This document shows, piece by piece, positions 18,038 to 25,568 of a DNA stretch of 64,000 nt (position 1 is its first letter; every line of letters starts with the position of its first letter). The notes beneath the pieces were generated by a model that searched no databases, was not told where the DNA came from, and saw only the letters and a list, made by a program, of their open reading frames with translations. The DNA is from Alicycliphilus denitrificans_A (GTDB lineage Bacteria > Pseudomonadota > Gammaproteobacteria > Burkholderiales > Burkholderiaceae_C): assembly GCF_044792555.1 (NCBI RefSeq), contig NZ_CP126238.1, forward strand, positions 2,976,001-3,040,000. Direction: 5' to 3'. Both the position numbers and the translations under genes were made by a program.

Positions 18038-18064
18038 TTTGTTACCCCGTTACCTCCGTTACCC
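18038..18064 (-). repeat. Triple GTAAC repeat, left copy
   Basis: On the minus strand it reads GGGTAAC-N4-GTAAC-N3-GTAACAA. An equally spaced copy in opposite orientation lies at 24158-24183. It overlaps the stop codon of the SSB-like gene. Confidence 0.5.
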
Positions 18065-18373
18065 TTCTTCCGCGACAGAGAGAGCCTGTGGCCGTGCAAT
18101 CTTTGCTGCTTCGAAAGCAATGATGAGCAGCGTGCCGGTCGGCTTGCCCTCCCTGGACAGGTAGAAATCTGCTTTCAACTTGCCTGTCACTTTCACAAAG
18201 TCCCCTTTGTTCAACTCCGGATTGGCTTCTTTCATGACTCGAACGGTGAACCAACACGGGGCCTCACTGGCTCCCCGCTGGCTCTCGGCCACCCGGAACT
18301 CGTAATACGCCTTACCAGTGGATTTGGAGGTCTTGCGCTCAGGCTGGGTCGCTACGTTTGCGAAAACTTGCAT
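18059..18373 (-). CDS. Small single-stranded-DNA-binding (OB-fold) protein
   Basis: A 104-residue protein whose pattern (MQVFANVATQPERK, EFRVAESQRG, WFTVRVMKEANPELNKGDFV, KVTGKLKADFYLSREGKPTG) fits the OB-fold of SSB-type proteins. It is shorter than chromosomal SSB and lacks the acidic C-terminal DDDIPF-type tail. It likely coats single-stranded DNA during replication or transfer of the element. The start at 18373 has AAGGA about eight bases upstream. It is the last gene of a minus-strand group with the two genes to its right. Confidence 0.75.
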   Translation of the reverse strand: MQVFANVATQPERKTSKSTGKAYYEFRVAESQRGASEAPCWFTVRVMKEANPELNKGDFVKVTGKLKADFYLSREGKPTGTLLIIAFEAAKIARPQALSVAEEG

Positions 18374-18449
18374 GTCTTGTGTCCTTGTCTGTGAGCGCAG
18401 CGAACGATTTCGATGCGTCTCACAGTCGTGTAGCAACCGATGGCGTTTT

Positions 18450-19124
18450 TCAGTGCAGGGTGGCACCGTTGGCCCCAACTTTGTTCACCAGCAATTTGCT
18501 GAGGTTGGGCAGCATGGCGTCGAACACGATGGAGAGACTGACGTCTGTGACCTTCACCCCCTCCATCAAGTTGGGGAAATGCTCGGGTTCGGCCGCCGTC
18601 TCCATGAACCGCGGCAGCGCTCGCAACAGCGCCTGCAGTTGCGGCGTGTCAGGAGTGGGCATGTCCAGATGCTTTTGCAACTCTGCGGCCAACGGAGCAT
18701 TTGCAGCGGCGGACAAGACCAGGGCTTGCGTGTCCCCCTTGCGTGCCAGCGAGATGGAGTAGCGCCCCAGGCTCACTGCGTCCAACAAGTCGGGCACTCT
18801 GGGGTCCCACATCGGCACCAGGAAGCGGTGCTGAGCGTTCCCCAGCTGGTGGGTAACGACCAAGAACTTGGTGCCATCGTCTCGCTGGATTACGCCCAGC
18901 GCGTGGCGAAGTGCTACGTCACCCTGCCGGGCAATGTCGTCAAACATTTCTTGGCTGCAATCACCGCAGAGAAACCAGTGACCTCTGACACGCTGGCGGG
19001 TCCGTTGGTCATGGTCTTTGGCGGCCTCTTCAACTTCCTGGGGCGACATGAGCCGAGCCATGGTGTATTGGGCTCGGTGGCTTGTTTTTTGGCTTTCAAA
19101 AATGGTGTGGTCTGTGATGTTCAT
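18450..19124 (-). CDS. Hypothetical island protein
   Basis: About 224 residues from an ATG at 19124 (MNITDHT); the frame is open 14 codons further upstream. It contains a possible small zinc-knuckle-like pair (FLCGDCSQ) near residue 50 and an alpha-rich C-terminal half (LQALLRALPRFMETAAEP onward). I recognise no family. It sits between the SSB-like and replication-relaxation-like genes on the same strand, so a role in element replication or mobilisation is a reasonable guess, not a finding. Confidence 0.6.
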   Translation of the reverse strand: MNITDHTIFESQKTSHRAQYTMARLMSPQEVEEAAKDHDQRTRQRVRGHWFLCGDCSQEMFDDIARQGDVALRHALGVIQRDDGTKFLVVTHQLGNAQHRFLVPMWDPRVPDLLDAVSLGRYSISLARKGDTQALVLSAAANAPLAAELQKHLDMPTPDTPQLQALLRALPRFMETAAEPEHFPNLMEGVKVTDVSLSIVFDAMLPNLSKLLVNKVGANGATLH

Positions 19125-19200
19125 GGATGTCCTTGTCGCGGTGGATTCCGCATGACGTATAGACACCGGCCGACAACGGCGAACATGACAGCGCGTCGAT

Positions 19201-20388
19201 TCAATCGAGCCTGCGGGGCGGCTGTAATAAGGGCGACTTCAGTTGTGTCCACGGCGCCGTGGCCGCCGGTCTGCGGTAAGGCAGGTAGTTGTCGTCAAAC
19301 CACCCTCGCATCGACCAGTCTCCGCGTCCGTCGAGTCTCACCCGGGGCAGCCAAATCGGGAGCTCTTGCACGATGACGTGACCTGCGAGCTGGTCCTGCA
19401 GTCGTGTACGACCGTCACGCAGCCTTACCTCGATGGTCTGATGCACCTCGTAGCAGCCGGACTCGACCGGCTTGAGCTGACGCCGACCCTCCATAAACCC
19501 CACCGTCGCGCTGTCCTTGACCAAGCCATCCAGCGTGGCCAGCACACGTTGGTGGATGCGGCTGGTGCGGCTGAACACCATGACGCGCCGTAGTGGTTGC
19601 CCCAAAGTGGTCTTGGCGCCCATGGACAGTACCAACGCCCTCAAGGACGCCGCACGGTCTGAGCCACGCGCGCTGCGGTCCACCTCAAACCAGGTGATGC
19701 CGTCGGGTTCCATCGCTAGGGCGTCGGGTCGCAGCGTCAGGTGATGGCGTTTGCCCGCAGAGCGGGTCGTCACGTGCAGCAACCCTTGCACAGGGCTCTG
19801 GCCGGGCTTGAGGTCATGGTTGAGGGCAAGCAACAACTCTTGTTCTGTCATTGCTTGCAACCCCCGCGCCTCGGCACACAGCGTCAGGAACTGCGACCAA
19901 AGTCGATGCTCGGGGTTCGTCATGTCAGTCACCCGACGCACTGAAGCTGAGGCTTCAAACCCGCGGTCTTCCAGCCACTGAGCACCCACCTGGGTGAGCC
20001 CGTAGACGGTCATGAACCGGTCTGTGCGGTACCTTGCAAGCAAATGGGCTTTGACCATGCCCCTAACGGCCCGTTGCGCTGCACTGAGCGCTGCTTTGAA
20101 CGGCCGCTCGGCAAAGCAGTGGACGGCGATGTCTATCGTGCGGATGACCCGGAACCGGTCCACCAGCAGCAGTGAGCGGCTCCAGATGCGGTCCTGCAGT
20201 GCCAGTGTGCCGACTTGGGCCGTGAGCCCTCGAGGCACCGGACACCTCGGTGTCTGTCCTGCTGACAAGGTGCGCGCCCCCCCAGGGGCAGGCTGCTCGG
20301 CGTCCGAGGGGCAATGCGTTTCTGCCCCTGGGTCAATCTGGGTGTAGTCCCGGGATGCGGCGGGTCTGTCTTCGTGCGTGTTCTTCAT
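19201..20388 (-). CDS. Replication-relaxation-like DNA-binding protein
   Basis: A 395-residue protein starting at 20388 (MKNTHEDR), with GGAGGGAG 10-15 bases upstream. After a disordered Pro/Gly-rich start it shows a winged-helix-like region (LVDRFRVIRTIDIAVHCF, AAQRAVRGMVKAHLLARYR, YGLTQVGAQWL). A core with a RPDALAME and WFEVDRS pattern follows. The order (helix-turn-helix, LT.xGA, then RPDA and E.D) resembles the Replic_Relax family of conjugative and plasmid elements, by memory rather than search. Probable role: control or initiation of element replication or transfer. Confidence 0.5.
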   Translation of the reverse strand: MKNTHEDRPAASRDYTQIDPGAETHCPSDAEQPAPGGARTLSAGQTPRCPVPRGLTAQVGTLALQDRIWSRSLLLVDRFRVIRTIDIAVHCFAERPFKAALSAAQRAVRGMVKAHLLARYRTDRFMTVYGLTQVGAQWLEDRGFEASASVRRVTDMTNPEHRLWSQFLTLCAEARGLQAMTEQELLLALNHDLKPGQSPVQGLLHVTTRSAGKRHHLTLRPDALAMEPDGITWFEVDRSARGSDRAASLRALVLSMGAKTTLGQPLRRVMVFSRTSRIHQRVLATLDGLVKDSATVGFMEGRRQLKPVESGCYEVHQTIEVRLRDGRTRLQDQLAGHVIVQELPIWLPRVRLDGRGDWSMRGWFDDNYLPYRRPAATAPWTQLKSPLLQPPRRLD

Positions 20389-21265
20389 GGCTGGGTCTCC
20401 CTCCGTGGGTTCGTCCGGCATCCCAGGCCACCGTTGGTGACCCGCTGGCTTTTGCCGGCTCTACCTTCGTGTAGGTACTGCCCAGAACGACTGTGCTACC
20501 CAAGGGCAACACCCAGCACACCTCGCTGGCCAGGCGGATGTTGGGCGTGCTCGATGGCCCACCGACCGGTCTTCACAGGGCATAGGGCAACTGTTCTTTC
20601 CCCTGTGAAAACCTCACCCGCGCGGGGGCGGGTGTCAGTGGCGTTTTCGTCGCGACGTCCCTCAAAGCGGCTGTACTCACTGCCCGGCTGCGCCGGTGCG
20701 AACCGCCGCCGTCCCCAACCGTTATTTCGAGGGAGGATGTGTCTTCGGACGGCTTGCGCAACTGTTCTCTCTGCGTGCCCTGCGGTCCCGGCTGACCCCA
20801 AGTCCGCCAACAGCATGCGTTCTTTCGGGTGGCCCCGGGGACCCCGGCCGGAGCAGGGTGCTGCGCACCCCGTTCATCCAAGGTCGGCACGCGCGGGGAA
20901 GGCGGCGGTTCGCACCGCCTTGCCGTGCCCAGTCGCGAGCAGCTGTACACCCACACCCGTGACCCGGGGACAACTGCGACCCCAACACGCAGCAGCTGAC
21001 TGACGAGGGCCCGGGCTGGACGCCCGACCGTCCGCCCGCTGGTGCCATCGAGAGCATCCTGCGGTGTCCTCGGGCCAGTCGTTTCTGGATGCCGTTCGGA
21101 CCGATGCCATGGGTACACCCAGCCTTCGACCCGACCTGGGTGCAGCCTGGCTGCACCTTGTGGTCAGGCTCCCAGCTGTCTCCAGTGTGCAGGCCTATCT
21201 GTCCCCAGGGGCAGGCGCACGGTGTCTATACGACACAACCCACCTGTCCACAAAGGAGCCCCTTC
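20389..21265. other. GC-rich gene-free stretch with inverted and direct repeats
   Basis: No frame here has a believable start or family. Structure present: a 17-bp perfect inverted repeat (CGGTGCGAACCGCCGCC at 20694-20710, complement at 20901-20917); an 11-bp direct repeat (GCAACTGTTCT at 20587 and 20758); a 7-bp stem at 20615-20634; and an 8-bp stem (GGTGCAGC/GCTGCACC) at 21139-21157. It separates the divergent genes at 20388 (minus) and 21266 (plus), so it holds both promoters. It is a candidate origin or transfer region. Confidence 0.45.
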
Positions 21266-21889
21266 ATGAAAATCAACCTCCGCGGCCGCCGCGCTTACCT
21301 CTACCGCCGTCGCTGGGTCCCAGCAGGCCCCGGCGTTCCCCACGCCCACCCGACCGAGGACTACCTCGGCGTCATCGACGCCGATGCCGAGGTCATCCCG
21401 CCCCAGCTGCTGTCTCTGCTAACAACCGCCGAGCAGGCCCAGCTCAGAGAAAAAGTCCTTCTGCCAGCAACTCAGGCGCGTACCGCTTCAGCAAAGCGTG
21501 AGCAGGACCCCATGTGGCGCATCGCTGAAGCCAGTCGTTTGTTGACAGAGGCTGCGCACTGCAGCCAATCCGCTTTGGTGCCAGGCTCCAGTCTCACTGC
21601 TGCCAGGAAGGCAATTGAGAGCATCCGCTTGATTGACCACATGCCCACGCGGCCTGCGGTACCGCCGCCACGGGCCACTGATGACAAGTTGGCGGACGCC
21701 CTGGTTGCCATCAAAGCGGCCGCAGAGGCTGTGCGCAATGGAGACTATGGAAAAGCACCTGTCGAAGGTGCTCGCAGCACCCGAGCTTACCGTTTGTGGT
21801 CAGAGCTGTACCGGGCCGTTGAAGGGGATGAGCGCAGCTTGCTCAGGGCGCTTCAGGAAAAGGGTTTTGTGAAATGGCGCAAGGGCTGA
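21266..21889 (+). CDS. Hypothetical island protein
   Basis: The ATG at 21266 has AAGGAG eight to thirteen bases upstream, which decides the start; the frame is open farther left without sense. The 207-residue product begins with a very basic patch (MKINLRGRRAYLYRRRW). It continues with mainly alpha-helical, Ala/Arg-rich sequence ending YRAVEGDERSLLRALQEKGF. No known domain. It is the only complete plus-strand accessory gene in the left half of the island, divergent from the replication-relaxation-like gene. Confidence 0.6.
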   Translation: MKINLRGRRAYLYRRRWVPAGPGVPHAHPTEDYLGVIDADAEVIPPQLLSLLTTAEQAQLREKVLLPATQARTASAKREQDPMWRIAEASRLLTEAAHCSQSALVPGSSLTAARKAIESIRLIDHMPTRPAVPPPRATDDKLADALVAIKAAAEAVRNGDYGKAPVEGARSTRAYRLWSELYRAVEGDERSLLRALQEKGFVKWRKG

Positions 21890-22150
21890 GGTTTATGAAG
21901 GCTGCTTGAGCTAGGGTAAGAGTATGCGCATTCCAGTTATGCAGACCAGCTAGCCCAGCATCGTGAACGCTCCCGAAGGCGCCGCCTCGCATTCGGCTGC
22001 TCGCGGCCCTAAACAGAAGCGGACAGACACAATGCACCTCCGCACGCCGGGTCCAGGCTGATTGCCGCCATTCGATAGCTTCTGTCTGAACTGTTGAGTC
22101 CAGTCCGAGGAAGGCGTAGTTAAACGCTCCTTGAATGGCCGCTTTGTATG

Positions 22151-22357
22151 TTAGCTTGAACACTTTGCGGAAGCCTGTACCGCCTGCCACTCCGCGCGGT
22201 GGTACCACGTATCCCGACTCAATAAGGTTGAGTTGAGATGAATACCCCGAGGCACCTCGGCGCCAAGCACTATAAAAGTGAGACGCTCCGCCAAGCGTGC
22301 AAAGTGCCACTGCGCCACGGCAATCGCTTGGTTGCTGTATTCGTGCCTCAGTCCATG
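22151..22357 (-). pseudogene. 3' fragment of an unidentified gene, cut by the IS3 element
   Basis: Exactly at the left end of the IS3-family element a minus-strand frame gives 68 protein-like codons (HGLRHEYSNQAIAVAQWHFA, then AERLTFIVLG and YHRAEWQAVQ) before a stop. The HxLRH pattern is seen in tyrosine recombinases, but too little remains to assign it. No start is present, so it is a remnant. The overlapping longer minus frame in another phase is considered a shadow. Confidence 0.35.
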
Positions 22358-22421
22358 TTGAAGTCCCCTCGAAAACCTGAACCACCCGGAAGTAGAGAAT
22401 TCCCCCAGCCGGAGTCTCTAC

Positions 22422-22688
22422 ATGAAGAAATCCAGATTCAGTGAAACCCAGATAGTCGGCCTCCTCAAGGAGGTCGAGATGGGCGCCAAGGTCGGCGAGA
22501 CGTGCAGGAAGCACGGCATCAGCGAACCGACCTACTACAAGTGGAAGAGTCAGTTCTCGGGCATGACGGTCTCACACCTGGCCCAGTTGCGCGAGCTGCA
22601 GGAAGAGAACGCCAAGCTCAAGCGCATGTACGCCGACCTGGCGCTGATGCACCACGTGCTCAAGGATGTCGTTGACCGAAAGCTCTGA
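22422..22688 (+). CDS. IS3-family transposase OrfA
   Basis: An 88-residue protein with the helix-turn-helix of IS3-family OrfA (KKSRFSETQIVGLLKEVE, CRKHGISEPTYYKWKSQF) and a leucine-heptad C-terminal part (LRELQEENAKLKRMYADLAL) used for dimerisation. It ends KDVVDRKL. The transposase proper is made by a -1 frameshift near 22678-22682 (GAAAG) onto OrfB. Confidence 0.93.
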   Translation: MKKSRFSETQIVGLLKEVEMGAKVGETCRKHGISEPTYYKWKSQFSGMTVSHLAQLRELQEENAKLKRMYADLALMHHVLKDVVDRKL

Positions 22689-23518
22689 CCCCGGAGCGTC
22701 GCGAGATGGTCGTTCAAAGCCTCATGACCGAACATGGCATGAGCCAGCGCCGGGCCTGTGCCGCCAGCGGTATTGCCCGCTCCACGCTGCGCTACCGGCC
22801 TGTGCCACGCGACGACTCCGGGGTCATCACCTTCATCCAGACCTACATGGCGCTCAATCCGCGTCACGGGTTCGGGCTGCTGTACGACAGTGCCCGCCAC
22901 CAAGGCAAACCCTGGGGCAAGACGGTGCTGTGGCGCGTGTATTGCGAGCTGAAGCTGAACCTGCCCCGGCGGGGCAAGAAACGACTGCCGTCGCGCATCA
23001 AACAGCCTTTAGTGGCTGCGGGCCAGCCCAATCAGGGCTGGAGCTGCGACTTCATGTCCGATGCCTTGTGGTCTGGCCGGCGCTTCAGAACCTTCAATGT
23101 CATCGACGAGTTCAACCGCGAAGGGCTGCGCATCGAGGTCGATACGAGCCTGCCCGCTGCGCGGGTCATCCGCGCCTTGAACGAGTTGGTGGAAGTCCGA
23201 GGTGCGCCGCTGTCGATTCGCCTGGACAACGGGCCCGAGTTCATCGCCGATGCGCTGGCGAAATGGGCGCAGTCCAAGGGCATTGCCCTCAACCACATCC
23301 AGCCTGGAAAGCCCACGCAGAACGCCTATGTGGAACGATTCAACAAGACCTACCGCACCGAGGTGCTGGACTGCTACGTGTTCGAGTCACTGCAGGAAGT
23401 GCGCGACATGACGGCCGACTGGCTGCGCCGTTACAACCACTACCGACCACATGAATCCCTAGGCCGAATCCCCCCGGTCGAGTACCGTGTCAAACTGTTC
23501 CCCAACCTCTACTTCTGA
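22676..23518 (+). CDS. IS3-family transposase OrfB (DDE integrase domain)
   Basis: The -1 frame relative to OrfA opens at 22676 (PKALTPERREM) and has an independent ATG at 22706 (270 residues). It contains the HTH_21 region (MSQRRACAASGIARSTLRYR) and the DDE core: first Asp in WSCDFMSDAL, second in RLDNGPEF, Glu in NAYVERFNKTYR. All three catalytic residues are present and the frame is intact, so the element may still be active. Confidence 0.93.
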   Translation, partial: PKALTPERREMVVQSLMTEHGMSQRRACAASGIARSTLRYRPVPRDDSGVITFIQTYMALNPRHGFGLLYDSARHQGKPWGKTVLWRVYCELKLNLPRRGKKRLPSRIKQPLVAAGQPNQGWSCDFMSDALWSGRRFRTFNVIDEFNREGLRIEVDTSLPAARVIRALNELVEVRGAPLSIRLDNGPEFIADALAKWAQSKGIALNHIQPGKPTQNAYVERFNKTYRTEVLDCYVFESLQEVRDMTADWLRRYNHYRPHESLGRIPPVEYRVKLFPNLYF

Positions 23519-23587
23519 CTGGCTCAGGAATTCGAGGGGACTTCACGCGCTCGAAGTTCTCGCGCAGCACGGCCTCGCGTCTGATGA

Positions 23588-23962
23588 CGGCATACAGCGA
23601 GGTTATCCGTCGACGAGGGAGATGAGGTGCGTGCAGCCATCAGCCTGGCCGAATCCCTGGTTTGCTCCGGCGCTCCAATGCGACGCACCCGTGATGCTTC
23701 TGCGCTCAAGGATGTAGCGACGTCGCTCATGCAACTAGAGGACGTCCGTAGCAGTCTCCAACCTCGAATTGACGGCGCATTGGCGCCCACACTGGCGCTA
23801 GAGGCGATTGCCCGAGCAATCGTGGGCACCTTTGAGGAGGGCATGGAGTTCGAGCTCCAGTCCTTCAAGCAGTGCTTGAATAGCCCTGAGCGAGAAAAGC
23901 TTGTCCAAGTCTTCTTCGCGGAAAGGCGTAGCCGCAGTGGCTCCCAAGCGCAGGCAGAGTAG
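23588..23962 (+). pseudogene. C-terminal remnant of an enoyl-CoA hydratase/3-hydroxyacyl-CoA dehydrogenase
   Basis: The frame is open from 23588 and codes LSVDEGDEVRAAISLAESLV, APMRRTRD, then LEAIARAIVGTFEEGMEFEL and EKLVQVFFAER. The last two blocks match the end of crotonase-type domains (AI..A...PF.EGL..E...F, ALRHAFFAER). The active-site half is missing. The fragment begins about 40 bp after the IS3 element, which probably removed the rest. There is no ribosome site. This is a metabolic gene fragment inside the island. Confidence 0.6.
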
Positions 23963-23966
23963 GTAG

Positions 23967-24128
23967 TGGCTGCACGGCGACGTGTTCACCACCTTCGAGT
24001 ATTGGTACAACGCCTCGCATCAAGCAGTGATTCCTCATTTCGAAGGGCTTTTGCAGGCCCACACTGAACTGAGGGATGACCCTGTCGCCAAAGACCTGTG
24101 GCCTGTGGGTAGGCGGTACCACCATTGA
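23967..24128 (+). pseudogene. C-terminal fragment of an unidentified gene
   Basis: From 23967 to a TGA at 24126-24128 the frame encodes 53 protein-like residues (LHGDVFTTFEYWYNASHQAV, PHFEGLLQAHTELRDDP, KDLWPVGRRYHH). No start lies upstream; the frame closes with TAG at 23964. It looks like the tail of a real protein, but I do not recognise it. Confidence 0.35.
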
Positions 24129-24157
24129 AATCCAAGCCTCTCACTGTCGTCAAAAAC

Positions 24158-24183
24158 GGGTAACCGGGGTAACGAGGTAACAA
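24158..24183 (+). repeat. Triple GTAAC repeat, right copy
   Basis: GGGTAAC-N4-GTAAC-N3-GTAACAA on the plus strand, the mirror of the copy at 18038-18064 with identical spacing. It lies between a gene fragment and the terminator at 24232. Confidence 0.5.
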
Positions 24184-24231
24184 CGGCCACCGACTCTATG
24201 CGGCCAATCCGCATCGGGTGCACAAAAGAAA

Positions 24232-24257
24232 AGAGCGAACCCTTTCGGGTCCGCTCT
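24232..24257 (-). terminator. Intrinsic terminator of the gene at 24272-24916
   Basis: On the minus strand AGAGCGGACCC, a short loop and GGGTTCGCTCT (one mismatch) are followed by TTTTCTTTT. It lies 14 bases after the stop. Confidence 0.75.
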
Positions 24258-24271
24258 CCCATGCTCACCGC

Positions 24272-24916
24272 TTACGCAGCAAGCAACATGTCGCTCTCAT
24301 CGTTGGTCGGCAACCAATGCGCAGGCACATCGATGGCCGTGACCTTCCCCGGGGCAAAGCCAGCCCCAATGCGTTGTGTGGACTCTTCGCCGCCGGGCAG
24401 GCGACGCAGTACCACAGACCAGCCACCCGCCGACCATTTGGTATCCGCGAACAGTCTGCGCAGTTCGTGGTGCAACGGAGAGTTGCTCACGTACAGCACC
24501 CACTTTCCACGGTTCATCGCGACCCGCAGGCCCAGTTGGGCCAAGCGCACCACGACATCAGGCTGCCCGGTCGGGTCTTTGCAGACCAGTTCGATAGCCT
24601 GACCAATGGTCAACGAACGTGCACACAGCACGTGGCTATTCAACACTTTGAACGGCACCACGCGGCTGGTCAACGCTTCCAGGCATTGTTCCTCATCGCT
24701 GGGCTGATTGAACGCAAGACGTTCCTCAAGCCCCAACTTGCCAATCAGTGCATCGGCATCCTGCTCCGTTGCCGGAGTGGCAGACACAAATGCCCAGTAA
24801 CTGGCCAATAAGGTGCCGATGGTGTCGGCCATCCCCAGTGCCAGGAAACCCCCTGCGGGGCCTTCCGCGGTCTGGTTCAGGGGGGTGCCTTCGGTGTTCA
24901 GAATGATGTTTGACAT
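24272..24916 (-). CDS. Hypothetical island protein
   Basis: A 214-residue protein with AAGGAATC about eight bases before its ATG at 24916 and its own terminator, so it is very likely expressed. The C-terminal half contains KWVLYVSNSPLHHELRRLF, SAGGWSVVLRRLPGGE, then KVTAIDVPAHWL. That pattern (asparagine-rich turn, then GW...LRRLPGA and VP) occurs, by memory, in conjugative-element proteins of unknown function. No catalytic motif or membrane segment is visible. Confidence 0.6.
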   Translation of the reverse strand: MSNIILNTEGTPLNQTAEGPAGGFLALGMADTIGTLLASYWAFVSATPATEQDADALIGKLGLEERLAFNQPSDEEQCLEALTSRVVPFKVLNSHVLCARSLTIGQAIELVCKDPTGQPDVVVRLAQLGLRVAMNRGKWVLYVSNSPLHHELRRLFADTKWSAGGWSVVLRRLPGGEESTQRIGAGFAPGKVTAIDVPAHWLPTNDESDMLLAA

Positions 24917-25265
24917 TTGAGATTCCTTCTTTCGTGGCCCGCCGTCATCGACGACAGGCCTGGTTAATGGGGTTGGAAGCCTCGGAGAGAGGCAGACCCA
25001 GCCGTGGGTCGGCCGCCAGTAAAGGCGGCACGAAGCACTAACAAGGAAACACCGGCCCAGCGGTTGCCCACTGAGCTAGGGCACCCCAACGAGTTCACAT
25101 CGCTGGTGTGTTTGAGAAGGTCAGGTTTTGAAAGAGCGACACAAGCAGTGGCACAAACGGAAACTGCTTGATACATCGTATTACAAAATGAACAGTCAGT
25201 GTTCATGACCTCTTCGAATTGCTGTGAATGTCATGACCCATACTTGCGCAAGAGTTGGTGTTGAA
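24917..25265. other. Spacer upstream of the gene at 24916
   Basis: No gene seen. It holds the leader and promoter of the 24916 gene. On the minus strand near 25090-25045 it contains a tRNA-D-arm-like word (TAGCTCAGTGGGC) without the rest of a tRNA. AT content rises towards 25150-25200. Confidence 0.4.
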
Positions 25266-25267
25266 AT

Positions 25268-25549
25268 GTGCTGGAACAGGGCACCCAAACTGACTGGCGC
25301 GCCAGTTCGGACAGCGTTTTGGCGACCATGCCTGCGCAATGGAAGAACTCGTTGCAGAGCTGGAGGAGGATTTTGTCTGCGCTGGTTTGGGATGTGACTG
25401 CGGAGCCCCGAGACGACCACGCCGCCTATTTGGCCGAGTGGCTGGTCGTTCTGAAGTCGGACAAGCGTGCCTTGTTGACCGCAGCATCTCAAGCTCAGCG
25501 TGCGGCTGATTTTTTGCATGAGTTGCAGAAAGCAGCGATGGCAGACTGA
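25268..25549 (+). pseudogene. C-terminal remnant of an ArdC-type antirestriction/zincin protein
   Basis: The frame closes upstream with TGA at 25262. The 93 residues end with DDHAAYLAEWLVVLKSDKRA, LTAASQAQRAADFLHEL, which match the C-terminus of ArdC/DUF1738 zincin-like proteins (DHAxYIxxWLxVLKxDKRAIFxAASxAQRAxDYL). The N-terminal DNA-binding and HExxH metallopeptidase parts are absent. ArdC helps incoming plasmids evade restriction, so this is a trace of conjugative ancestry. Confidence 0.65.
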
Positions 25550-25568
25550 CGCCACCGCTCAACTCTTG

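Larger units (their letters stand above)
22359..23545 (+). mobile_element. IS3-family insertion sequence (IS407-like)
   Basis: A 1187-bp element with clear terminal inverted repeats: the left end starts TGAAGTCCCCTCGAA and the right end on the other strand reads the same 15 bases, with partial matching continuing to AGAAGTAGAG. It carries orfA and orfB in the usual -1 arrangement. The 4 bases outside each end (ATGT and CGCG) differ, so there is no target duplication. Confidence 0.92.

Noticed and set aside
21843..22514. A 223-codon minus-strand frame spanning the left end of the IS3 element
   Set aside because: Its first part is antisense to orfA and the rest is out of phase with the more protein-like frame at 22151-22357, so it is not a gene.
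25044..25092. tRNA-like word TAGCTCAGTGGGC on the minus strand
   Set aside because: Only a D-arm-like stretch is present; no anticodon arm, T-arm or matching acceptor could be drawn, so no tRNA is called.
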